In this document: one piece after another, positions 1 to 8,900 of the stretch
Layout of the letters: each line of letters begins with the position of its first letter
Numbering within the stretch: the first letter of the stretch is position 1
From: UBA5436 sp050951845
GTDB lineage: Bacteria; Bacillota; Clostridia; Saccharofermentanales; DTU023
NCBI GenBank assembly: GCA_050951845.1
Contig: JBMNJV010000001.1
Span: 62,001 to 126,000 of the forward strand
Reading direction: 5' to 3'
DNA length: 64,000 bases
Position numbers and translations under genes: made by a program
The notes under the pieces: generated by a model
Told to the model about the DNA's origin: nothing
Seen by the model: the letters and a program-made list of their open reading frames with translations, nothing else
Databases searched by the model: none

Positions 1-16
1 TGTTTTTTTCTCTGAT

Positions 17-910
17 TTAATTGCCGTTTTTTTGTCGTATCTTTTGTTTCTTTCTTTTATGCCATAAAAACAAGATAAGGAAAAGGATAATCAGGGGAAT
101 AAAAACAAATAACAGATATCTGTCATTCTCCTCTGCAACTACCGGTTTTGTTGTCCCGGATTCCGCATAAGGAATACGTTCACCCCGCACGAGCAAACGA
201 TGACTGTTAATCATATACGGTGTACAGGTAAGGAGTGTGGCATAGTCTTTATCCGGCACCACTGAGACAGGTGTAAAATCGGATGGTTCCACCGTTATAA
301 TCTGATCTGTTTTATAGGCTATTGTGCGATTTAATACATGTATATAAAATTCATCACCGATTTCCATTTTATCTAAAGCGGTAAACAACACTGCTTCCGG
401 TAAGCCGCTATGTGCAGTCAGTACCGTATGAGTATTATTTCCGCCAACCGGCAAGGACGTTCCTTCCAAATGTCCTACACCCTTTTGCAGGACACGATCT
501 GATGTTCCTACGTACAGCGGTAATTTCTGATTTATTTTCGGAATCTCTATATAACCGATTTGCTCATTAATCGTAAGCATCTGTGCATAGTTTTTGACTC
601 CCAGGTCAATTTCATTTTCTGAAAAGGGATCGGATAAGTAGGACGGCTGTAATAAGGAATTATATGCCTCTGATAAACGCAGCTTCTCGGACATTTCAGC
701 ATCATCTAACTCGGCAACCTCTTTTTGATAATCTGTGATAGTATTATTTGCTTTGATCTCGTAATATTTTTGCGAGATAAAGGGATAGAAAAAGATAAGA
801 GCACCCAGCAAAAACACCAACAAGAGTAATGTTTTCCGCCATGATTTTTTCTTGTTCCGATTTATATTTTCGATCGTATTCTCGTTCTTGTTCTTATTCT
901 TGTTCATCAT
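17..910 (-). CDS. class C sortase (pilus assembly), last gene of the pilus operon
   Basis: 297-residue membrane-bound transpeptidase that would link pilin subunits through LPXTG-type signals and pilin lysines. An N-terminal membrane segment lies near residues 27-45 and a C-terminal one near 265-283, the two-anchor layout of class C sortases. The catalytic triad is visible as His167 (TAHSG), Cys229 (TLLTCTPY) and Arg238 (SHRLLVRG). A lid motif Asp-Pro-Phe at 94-96 matches the DPF/W lid that covers the active site in class C enzymes. The start overlaps the preceding sortase gene by 17 bp, so translation is probably coupled. Residues 3-10 are a run of Asn/Lys/Glu codons from a hexanucleotide-like DNA repeat. 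Family assignment is firm; which pilin each sortase prefers is not visible. Confidence 0.95.
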   Translation of the reverse strand: MMNKNKNKNENTIENINRNKKKSWRKTLLLLVFLLGALIFFYPFISQKYYEIKANNTITDYQKEVAELDDAEMSEKLRLSEAYNSLLQPSYLSDPFSENEIDLGVKNYAQMLTINEQIGYIEIPKINQKLPLYVGTSDRVLQKGVGHLEGTSLPVGGNNTHTVLTAHSGLPEAVLFTALDKMEIGDEFYIHVLNRTIAYKTDQIITVEPSDFTPVSVVPDKDYATLLTCTPYMINSHRLLVRGERIPYAESGTTKPVVAEENDRYLLFVFIPLIILFLILFLWHKRKKQKIRQKNGN

Positions 911-1808
911 TTTTACGATTAGTCATATCTCCTGCTTCGTTCATCCGGCGCATTTCCAACTCCGCTTTTTTCTTTTTCTTGCGTAAATATCGAATAATGA
1001 GGAGCAAAACAATAATGACAACCAAAGCTATATAAAACAGATAGCGGTACATAAAACTTGTCTCATTTTCCGCAATATAGCGTTCTTCTGCTTCTGCAAC
1101 ATAAGGTATGCGATGTCCGCGCACTAAAAGCCGATGAGAGTTGACCATATACGGTGTACATGTTAATAAAGTCAGATAATCGTGTCCGGGTGAAATCAGG
1201 AGTTGAGAAAAGTCGTTCGGCTCAATTACTGAAATATTATCTACCTGATACGCCAGGATTTCTTTTAAATTATGAAAATAAAATTTATCGCCGACTTTCA
1301 AATCATCCAAATCCGTAAATAATTTAGCCGAAGGCAGACCCGTATGGGCGGTAATTACACAATGAGTACTATTCCCGCCAATAGGTAATGATGTTCCCTC
1401 CAGGTGACCCACACCCATTTGCAGAACAGTTTCTGATGTTCCTGCATAGACCGGCAATTTGACATTAATTACCGGGATTTCCACATGACCGATCTTATCA
1501 CGCAATTCCAGCATTCTGGCATAGGCGGCAATACCTTTGTCAATGCGCTCTTTGTCATAAGGATCTTCTGTAATCTCGTTTTTTAAAGAATCATTATAAG
1601 CCTGTGCCAATGCTATACGCTGCTCAATTTCCTCATCCGCAAGTTTGGCTTTTTCCGTTTCAAAATCCGTAATTGCCTGATTTGATTCAACACGATAGTA
1701 CCAATCTGAAAAAGTCGGATAAAGTAAAACCGATAATCCGAAAAGAAAGATCAAACTGATAATAATATTGTTTCTTATTCTTTTATAATTTTTATTGTTC
1801 TTTTTCAT
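894..1808 (-). CDS. class C sortase (pilus assembly), first of two
   Basis: 304-residue paralogue of the next sortase, with the same organisation: N-terminal membrane helix (about 14-31), extracellular sortase fold, and C-terminal helix (about 252-272) followed by a basic tail. Catalytic residues are His155 (TAHTG), Cys217 (TLLTCTPY) and Arg226. The lid motif is Asp-Pro-Tyr at 82-84 rather than DPF. It sits downstream of the three pilin genes on the same strand, after a 400-bp gap holding direct repeats and a hairpin. Two class C sortases in one pilus cluster are known in streptococcal and clostridial islands, where one polymerises the shaft and the other adds accessory subunits. That division of labour is inference here. 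No strong Shine-Dalgarno sequence precedes the ATG. Confidence 0.95.
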   Translation of the reverse strand: MKKNNKNYKRIRNNIIISLIFLFGLSVLLYPTFSDWYYRVESNQAITDFETEKAKLADEEIEQRIALAQAYNDSLKNEITEDPYDKERIDKGIAAYARMLELRDKIGHVEIPVINVKLPVYAGTSETVLQMGVGHLEGTSLPIGGNSTHCVITAHTGLPSAKLFTDLDDLKVGDKFYFHNLKEILAYQVDNISVIEPNDFSQLLISPGHDYLTLLTCTPYMVNSHRLLVRGHRIPYVAEAEERYIAENETSFMYRYLFYIALVVIIVLLLIIRYLRKKKKKAELEMRRMNEAGDMTNRKNDEQE

Positions 1809-1980
1809 CGTTCATTTCACAGTTAGCTTAAGTAGAATAATATATATCCTGTCATTATTTGATCGTAACAAAATATTCAGCTTGTACGGAATTCTACTTA
1901 ATCTTAGCCAGCCAAAAAGCAAAATTCAATCTGTGATAAAATATTCCGCACGTAAATTGGCAGGTTTGACAGTTAAGGGT

Positions 1981-2116
1981 TTATCTGCATTAAAGTGGTG
2001 ACAACATCCGGGCTTTTATAAATTAATTCAGCCGGCAGACCGCTTATCTGCATTAAAGTGGTGACAACATCCGAGCTTATGCTGAAAATCTCAGCAAAAG
2101 TTGTTTTGTTGTCACC
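1981..2116. repeat. pair of 30-bp direct repeats with a 10-bp-stem hairpin in the 400-bp pilin-sortase gap
   Basis: The 1809-2208 gap holds no gene. A 30-bp sequence starting ttatctgcattaaagtgg occurs identically at 1981-2010 and 2044-2073, a 63-bp period. The second copy contributes ggtgacaaca (2060-2069), which pairs with tgttgtcacc (2107-2116). An inner 5-bp stem gctga/tcagc lies at 2081-2095. No U-run follows on either strand, so this is not a standard terminator. Because it lies between the pilins and sortases it could set mRNA stability or partial read-through; that is inference. Confidence 0.6.
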
Positions 2117-2208
2117 AGTTGAGATGAAAAAACTTCGAAAAGTTATTTAGTATTTAGTTAATTCTGTTAACAATGATTTAAATTTCAGAGCTCCTTATCT
2201 CCGGTCCC

Positions 2209-3414
2209 TCAACCCTTCTTTTTTTCTCGGGAAAGCTTAAATCCGGCTAAAAACAAGATCAGAGAAAAGCTCATTATAACCACAAAGGCAAGGTCTCCGG
2301 TATTCGGAACCCTGATTGGCGGTTCTTTACGATTAACTATTTCCAGAATCCGGCTCGAATCGCTGCCGTCAATTTCAAATGTCAGAGCATTTTTCAGCGC
2401 TATGTAGCCTTGCGGAGCATTTGTTTCCCAAAGTTGATATGTGCCGTAAGGAAGATTATTGACGGAAAACAGACCATCTGCGTCAGAGATCAGGAAGATC
2501 GGACCGTTTTCATTTTCTACCGTAAGATCTTTACCGTCAACTTTCCGAGTTACCTTGAAAGTGGCACCTGCGAGAGGACTTTTTGCCGGATCATCACTAA
2601 TTTTAATAAATCGGAAACCGCCGACTTTTGCTTTTTCATTTTCTACTTCCAGGAATAAAGTTGTATTGTCTGTCAGTGTGAAGGAAATTTTCTGCTCTGA
2701 AAGGATATAGCCTTCCGGTGCCTCCACTTCTTGAAAATAATAATCACCGTAAGGTAAATGCATGACTGTTATCTCACCCTGTTTATCGGTATAAAGAGTC
2801 TTGACAGCTCCTTCACTATCGTAGATATATTCACCCACCAAGGTCACTTCTTCCCCTTTGCCCTGTTCATCAACAGCATAGAGCTTAAAACCGGCATCCC
2901 TTAAAACATTCTGGTCTTCATCGGTTTTAATTAATGTTACCTGCCCGTTCTCCTTCGGTGCCAAAACACTTTTGATTTGCAATTCGGTAACTTCCATTTG
3001 TGGAGCTATATGAAATATGAAAAACAAAAGATAGTTATTCTCAGCCGTTTCCATTTGGATTCGTCCATAGTAAAAACCGGGAGACAGATTATTCACTTCC
3101 AGATGATCTGCTTGAATGATCAGCGGTTTGCTTGCATACTCATAAGTCGCATTTAATTCTTCAGCACTCAGAAAATTTAAATTATCACAATAAGCTTCCA
3201 AATCATCATGAAATAAATCCTGATCCGGTAATTTCCAATACTCTAAAACATGACCATCCTGGTGATCCAATTGTCCGATAATATCATCATATACAGGAAC
3301 GGTTAACTGAAGCGTGTGATTGGCACTCGCTTCAGCATTTCCAATTCCGAAAACAAAGACAAACAACAAGAGAGACAATATATATGTAATTTTTTTGATA
3401 ATCTTTTTACGCAT
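2209..3414 (-). CDS. minor (basal/accessory) pilin with Cna-B domains and VPNTG sorting signal
   Basis: 401-residue wall-sorted pilin. It starts with a signal peptide (about 1-30), followed by a domain of about 120 residues that I do not recognise. Two Cna-B/SpaA-like beta domains follow, near 153-260 (starting GQVTLIKTDED) and 263-360 (GGFRFIKISDD). Each carries the Lys-near-start and late Glu pattern (FQEVEAPEGY, LWETNAPQGY) expected for intramolecular isopeptide bonds. The C terminus has VPNTG, a hydrophobic segment and a basic tail (REKKKG), i.e. a sortase signal with Val replacing Leu. It lies 40 bp downstream of the major pilin gene and is preceded by a usable Shine-Dalgarno (GGAAAGAGAG). 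Size and position suit a basal or accessory pilin; which of the two is inference. Confidence 0.88.
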   Translation of the reverse strand: MRKKIIKKITYILSLLLFVFVFGIGNAEASANHTLQLTVPVYDDIIGQLDHQDGHVLEYWKLPDQDLFHDDLEAYCDNLNFLSAEELNATYEYASKPLIIQADHLEVNNLSPGFYYGRIQMETAENNYLLFFIFHIAPQMEVTELQIKSVLAPKENGQVTLIKTDEDQNVLRDAGFKLYAVDEQGKGEEVTLVGEYIYDSEGAVKTLYTDKQGEITVMHLPYGDYYFQEVEAPEGYILSEQKISFTLTDNTTLFLEVENEKAKVGGFRFIKISDDPAKSPLAGATFKVTRKVDGKDLTVENENGPIFLISDADGLFSVNNLPYGTYQLWETNAPQGYIALKNALTFEIDGSDSSRILEIVNRKEPPIRVPNTGDLAFVVIMSFSLILFLAGFKLSREKKKG

Positions 3415-3454
3415 ATGCTCTCTTTCCTTTCAGCAGAAAAGTTGTTTCCCGGTT

Positions 3455-5767
3455 TTAAGTATTATCTTTTTTATTGTTTCTTCTCATTGCGATTACAGCA
3501 AATGCCATGATAGCGAGACCTGCGACTACAAAGATTACTGTTCCGATACCACCGGTTTGCGGAATCGTGATCTCCTTGTTGTCAAGCCTTACCGCGTCTG
3601 AGCCCATTGCATTATCTACAACCGGGTCTGTATCTTCGTATACGACTGTTCCTGAAGAATAGGAACCATCCTCAACTGTGAACCCTGCGATTTCTCTGTC
3701 ATTTGGCAGATTGTAACCGTATGGTGCTTTATATTCTACAACTTGGTAGTCGCCGTACGCCAAGCCTGTAACTTCAAATTGACCTTTTTCATTGGAGATG
3801 AACTTATAAGCAGCTAATTCAGTAGCTACCCATGTCCATTGGGTTTTTACTTTGGCAAAAGCAGTGTTTCTTTGATTTCTTAATAGGAGAAGTTGCGCTT
3901 CTACCGCTGTTTTACCGACATAAGGTACTGTATCAACTGTGATAGTTCTTACCGGTTTTGACGGTGGATTGCCATCTGGTTCATCAATCTTTGTCGGATC
4001 TGCAAGCTCTTTGTTCCAGTCTTCGATCGCCTTTTGATACTTAGTCTCAGCAGCTGTGTATGCAGCATAGTCTGCAGCGACTTGAGCATCAGATTTATAT
4101 GCCAGATATTGTGTTGCATCAACTGAAGTTGATGTATCGGAGTTTGCAATCAGATCACCATTTACATCCAGTTTTCTGGAAATAACAAATTGTCCGCCCT
4201 CAAGCCTCACACCGGTAGTTTCGTCAGCCTTGACAAATTTCTTACCGCCGTTAATAACTTCAGGCGAGGCAGGTACTACAGTCGGAGTCTTCTTGTTTTC
4301 TACGGTTAACGCGCCGTCTGCAGTTGAACTGTACTCAGCCAGGTAATCCTGATTAACAGTCTCCACTACCAAATATTGTTTTGTATTGTCCAGATTAGTA
4401 AATGTTGTACCCCATGGAGCTGCATTGCGAACTACGGGTGCAATAAGATTTCCTTGTGCATCTCTGGCACGTACCCAGATAAATTCTGTCTCTTCGACAT
4501 TGGTAAACTCTTTCACATAAAGAGTATAGGTCAGCTCTAATCCTGATCCGGGTTCCGGAATGGACGGATCAAACTCTTTTGTAACTGCAATTTGTCCGCT
4601 ACTTGGTGTTACCGGTACAGGTGTATGGTGACCGCCGGGATTGTTACTGTAGTGGTAGGTGATCTTATTCTTTTCTACTGTATCAACTTCAATATCTTCA
4701 TTGACTGTTGCTGAGTATTTGAGGTAGAAGGTATAGTCAGCCGTTGCTGCCTTACCCATTAAATATGTTAATCCGTCATCAGCAAACTGGAGTACAAAGC
4801 CACCGTCGGTTTCTACGATGGTATAATAGGTCTCTCCATAAGGAGCTGTGATTTCTGTCCAAGTAACTAACGGGCCTTCTACGGTCTTTTCGTAAAGCTT
4901 CAGATCTCTGTTATAAGTCAGCCCCTTGGACATGGTATCATTGAGAACCATTGTTTGGTAGTTAGCTTTCGCCGGGATAGTAACATCCACAATAAAAGGA
5001 ACTTCCAAACCGGAGGTTTGTGTAACCTGGGTCACTGTTAATGCACCCTTTTCCTGGATGACTTGTGAATCAGGGTTCTCCGCTTCAAAAGCATCTACAT
5101 CGATATCCTTATCCGCTTCAGATTTTTGTTCAGTATTCTTGGGATAAACGTTAAGGGGTGTCTCAACACTATAGCTGCCTGTACCGCCGGGCAGACCTGC
5201 CGGCAGGATCAGGTCAAAGGGAACGGCTTTAGATTCTGTAATTTGTGCACCACCGTCACCTGTATAAGTTGACAGCTCTTTGTCCTCCAGGACACGGTAA
5301 ACCCCATCCGGCAGAATTACCGGTGCTATTCCGTCAGTATTTGTAAGGACAACTTCTGCAGCATCTCCATCTGTGTTCGGCTTATATGCGCTAGTTACTA
5401 AATCTTCTTTGAATTTGATCAGCTTATAGTACTTTGAAGGATTCAGGTCACCGGCATATGCGGCTAAGGATGCATCATCACCTTTTACGAATCCTGCTGT
5501 CGCTGTATCCTTTACTTCAAAGAACCTGAACGCAACATTCTCAGCCTTTACTGCACTGCTGCCGAAGTAATCAGTAATATTTGTAATTACTGATCCGTCA
5601 TGATCTCTCGGATCACCAAAATTTGTATAGTCTGTCTTATTCATCATAATCTTATGAATATTGACCCGGGTCTCTCCGGGTGCTGCACTCGCCACAGGCG
5701 AGAAGGCTGCAAAGATCATGATAAAAGCCAGCAAGCTTAATAAAATCTTTTCAACTTGTTTTTTCAT
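3455..5767 (-). CDS. major (backbone) pilin, SpaA/FimA-like, IPQTG sorting signal
   Basis: 770-residue shaft subunit. It has a Sec signal peptide (1-28), and a pilin motif ending VYPKNTEQ near residue 215 whose lysine is the usual acceptor for sortase polymerisation. Next come a D2-type isopeptide domain (about 230-390), a Cna-B-like domain (about 395-500) and a C-terminal Cna-B domain ending in the E-box VVEYKAPYGYNLP. It finishes with IPQTG, a membrane helix and a basic tail. The last Cna-B domain is split by an Ala/Lys/Glu-rich, probably helical insertion of about 100 residues (about 545-645). A strong Shine-Dalgarno (AAAGGAGA) supports the ATG. Position between tip and minor pilin fits a backbone role. 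Family certain, backbone role very likely. Confidence 0.93.
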   Translation of the reverse strand: MKKQVEKILLSLLAFIMIFAAFSPVASAAPGETRVNIHKIMMNKTDYTNFGDPRDHDGSVITNITDYFGSSAVKAENVAFRFFEVKDTATAGFVKGDDASLAAYAGDLNPSKYYKLIKFKEDLVTSAYKPNTDGDAAEVVLTNTDGIAPVILPDGVYRVLEDKELSTYTGDGGAQITESKAVPFDLILPAGLPGGTGSYSVETPLNVYPKNTEQKSEADKDIDVDAFEAENPDSQVIQEKGALTVTQVTQTSGLEVPFIVDVTIPAKANYQTMVLNDTMSKGLTYNRDLKLYEKTVEGPLVTWTEITAPYGETYYTIVETDGGFVLQFADDGLTYLMGKAATADYTFYLKYSATVNEDIEVDTVEKNKITYHYSNNPGGHHTPVPVTPSSGQIAVTKEFDPSIPEPGSGLELTYTLYVKEFTNVEETEFIWVRARDAQGNLIAPVVRNAAPWGTTFTNLDNTKQYLVVETVNQDYLAEYSSTADGALTVENKKTPTVVPASPEVINGGKKFVKADETTGVRLEGGQFVISRKLDVNGDLIANSDTSTSVDATQYLAYKSDAQVAADYAAYTAAETKYQKAIEDWNKELADPTKIDEPDGNPPSKPVRTITVDTVPYVGKTAVEAQLLLLRNQRNTAFAKVKTQWTWVATELAAYKFISNEKGQFEVTGLAYGDYQVVEYKAPYGYNLPNDREIAGFTVEDGSYSSGTVVYEDTDPVVDNAMGSDAVRLDNKEITIPQTGGIGTVIFVVAGLAIMAFAVIAMRRNNKKDNT

Positions 5768-5939
5768 CTCTTTCTCCTTTAACTAATATGCTTTATATTT
5801 TTTTATTTTTTCGACTTGTTTCATCAGTTTTCTCTATTTATCTAAATAGAAACTGATTTATAATCAATTCGGTTTCCCGAAATAAATCCACTTATCTTTA
5901 ATACCGGTCGGTTCTCTCGTCCGACTATATCCTCTGTTT

Positions 5940-8900
5940 TTATACTTTTTCATATTCACCGTGTCTCCGTTTTCTGCGCAGGATCATTACGCCTGCGAAC
6001 ATCATGATCACTCCGCCAACAATCAGGTAGTTCCGGATACCCTGACCACCGGTTGCGGGGTATTCTGCCTGTTGATTGACAATTCCCAGGTCAAGGCTCA
6101 ATGCTTGATTTTTGACTCCAGGCTCTTGTCCGCTTTCTGTATAGAGAATTACCGGACCATCTGCAGAAAGGTCATGGTCGACAGTAGTACCCTGAGCATC
6201 CTTGTATTGATAGATTTGGTCATTACCCAGGTTATCTGTCAGCTTGACAAGTTTAATGGTTCTCTCAGCCTGGCTTACCACAATATGATATTTATCAGTA
6301 GTTCTCGTGTAACCGCCCGGAGCCATACTTTCCTCAAGGATATACTCTCCGTCCATTCCGAAGGGAATGGTAATTCCCAAGGTATTTCCACCGGCCTGTA
6401 ATAAGCCCAGGTCGGTGAAGCTTATGGTTTGAAGTTCCGGCGGTACATCTCCTCCGCCGGTATTTGTACTTGCCTTGGTCAGTGTAAACTTCACATCTCC
6501 GACCAGAACGGGTGAAAAATTTCCATCAAGCTTGACCAGATTGAGTTGCATTTCCGGCATTCGCCAGTTCCAAATATCATTGGTTCCGTCAGAGGTATTC
6601 AAATCTTGACCGGAAACATTGGTTATATTGCCCTTGTCTGTGACTTCAAAAGACACAGCCGGATCAGCCAGCTTTTTGTAACCCGGCGGTGCCTGGGTTT
6701 CCACCAAGATATAGGTCCCTGCATCCAAGTCGCTAAAGACCATCGGTTGATCGGCGACAGTCGTAATTTCATTACCTACCGGCGTTCTTACGATAACACC
6801 GCCGACTACTGTCGTTCTGTAGAGTTGGAATTTAGCACCTGCCAGGGACTCACCTGTAACCTTTGTCTTATAAAATTCAATAGAGGGTTTTCTGTAGTTG
6901 GTAATCTGGAGATTTGGCGGTATTTCCGGGTGTTCAGTACCCAATTTTTTCACTGAGGGCACCGGAAAATTCCAGGCAACCATGCCTGCGGCGGGATTGG
7001 GCTGAAGAGTAGTTTCCTTATTGGTAAAGTAATAAATATTTTCTCTTACATCCGCATCTCCTGCTCTTAAACTTACTTTATATTTTAAGGTAATTTCATC
7101 ATTAAGACCCAGGTTTAGCCCTTGCAGTTTAATTGTCCTCGTTGTTGAATCATAAGTTGCTGTCACTCCGTTGAGAAGTTCAGGGGCAGGCTCTTTATTT
7201 ACTCCTTTTGTAGCAGTGATGGTATAGTCGGTACCTTCAACAAAAGCAGAAGCACTATCAAGTACAAGTTCAACCTTATCACCCATGGGGTCGGTTACAA
7301 TACCACTTGAGATGGTATTCCTGTAAACCTTATTGATGATGGAGGCAAAGGCATCGGGCAACTCGTTAGCATCAGTTAAATCATAGTTATAACCTGCACC
7401 GGATGAAATATTGGCCATCAGGGTTTTTGCGGCTGCCTCGGAGATTTCATCGTCTCCTGTAACAGAGATTCCGATATTGAAGACCTCTGCATAAAGATTC
7501 TTGATATTTTGCGAGTTAAGCTCCGTCGGTATTCCGTGGTTTACCACCTTTTGACCTAATCCCGGAGGTGTATAAGTTCTATGATATTCGGTGCTCGTAC
7601 TGTCAAAGAGTCTGTAGTATATACCATCTCCTTTAACACCATTGGAATAGTAGCCTGTATCATCCACTGTTGCAAAGGTGGTTACCTTTTTACCTTCTGC
7701 ATTGGTAGAAACCTGCTCAATTATGGGAGATCTGGTCGGTACACCATCTGTTACATTGACCACGACCAGCCGGTCAAATTCATTGGTTGTTCTCGCCTGA
7801 GCTTGCCTGACCAGTTTTTCGGCCTCCAGAAAGGCTCCGCCGGTAAAGGTTCCACCAAAATAGAAGAAAGGTTGCGAATATGATGAAGGCACTCTTCCGG
7901 GAAGTCTGCCCGTAATGTTTGAAGGATCATCCGTAAATCCTAAATACGAAGCATTAGGGGTTTGAGCCCTATATCTGGAACCGTTGAAATTTGTTGTATG
8001 GTACTGACCGTCAAAGATGGTTGAACCATAAGTTACAAGGGCAAATTCTACTTCCGGATTTTTGGCCTTTAAGTCATTGACAAATTGTGTAGTTGCTTCT
8101 TTAGCCAGGGTTGCCCTGGTTTTGCCTGTAGAACCAACCGTCGCACCCATTGAACTCGAGTTGTCATAAAGTATAATAACTCCTAATTTATCCTTTTCCT
8201 TTTCAGGGTAAGTATTTCCCGTGACCTTTAAAGTAATGTCATATTGATGGTCATCCTTAACTGCCGGAAAAGTTTTTTCTGCGTACTTTGCAACTTTAGC
8301 AAAATCTATGGTATGCCAGTCCTGATTGAAGTAGGTCTGATAATTTCCCCGGTAGGTCAGATATCCGCCATAGTTATTGTCTCCGTCTGCCAGCCATACG
8401 TTTCTTAAGGTCTCGACACTGTTGGGATCAGACGGATCGGTCCGGATAAAACCGGTTTGGTCAAAGTCAACTGCATATTCCCCATCCTGGACACTGGTGT
8501 AGAGGATCGGATCCGGATAGGACGGATAGTTAATATTCATCTGATTAGCTGACGGACTTGACACTTGGGTTTGACTGTTGAGTGTTCCCACCCAGGTCGG
8601 GAAGGTTGTATTGCTGGTTCCCGCCGGCGGTTCTGCCGGCGGATCCGGATTTACAATCGTACCTCCGCCGGACACAACTTCTGTCGTCCCGTCCTGACCG
8701 ACAACAATCGTCCAAACATCATTGATTTTAATATAGCCTGCCGGGGTTTCAAGTTCTTTCAGGGTATAAGTTCCCGGCAGTATGTTATTTAAGGTTAAGA
8801 GACCTTCAGCATCTGTTGTACCGAAGTACATCGGCTTGGAATCAGCAGTAAGCTGATCGTTAGTCCCGGGGAAAAGACCGAAATCTATATCACCCAGTCG

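Noticed and set aside
1981..2073. Possible two-repeat mini-CRISPR
   Set aside because: Only two units, no dyad in the repeat itself like the I-E one, and no link in sequence to the main array or to cas genes.
3949..4149. 66-codon Gln/Leu-rich minus-strand frame inside the major pilin
   Set aside because: Same strand, shifted frame of the Ala-rich insertion; a shadow.
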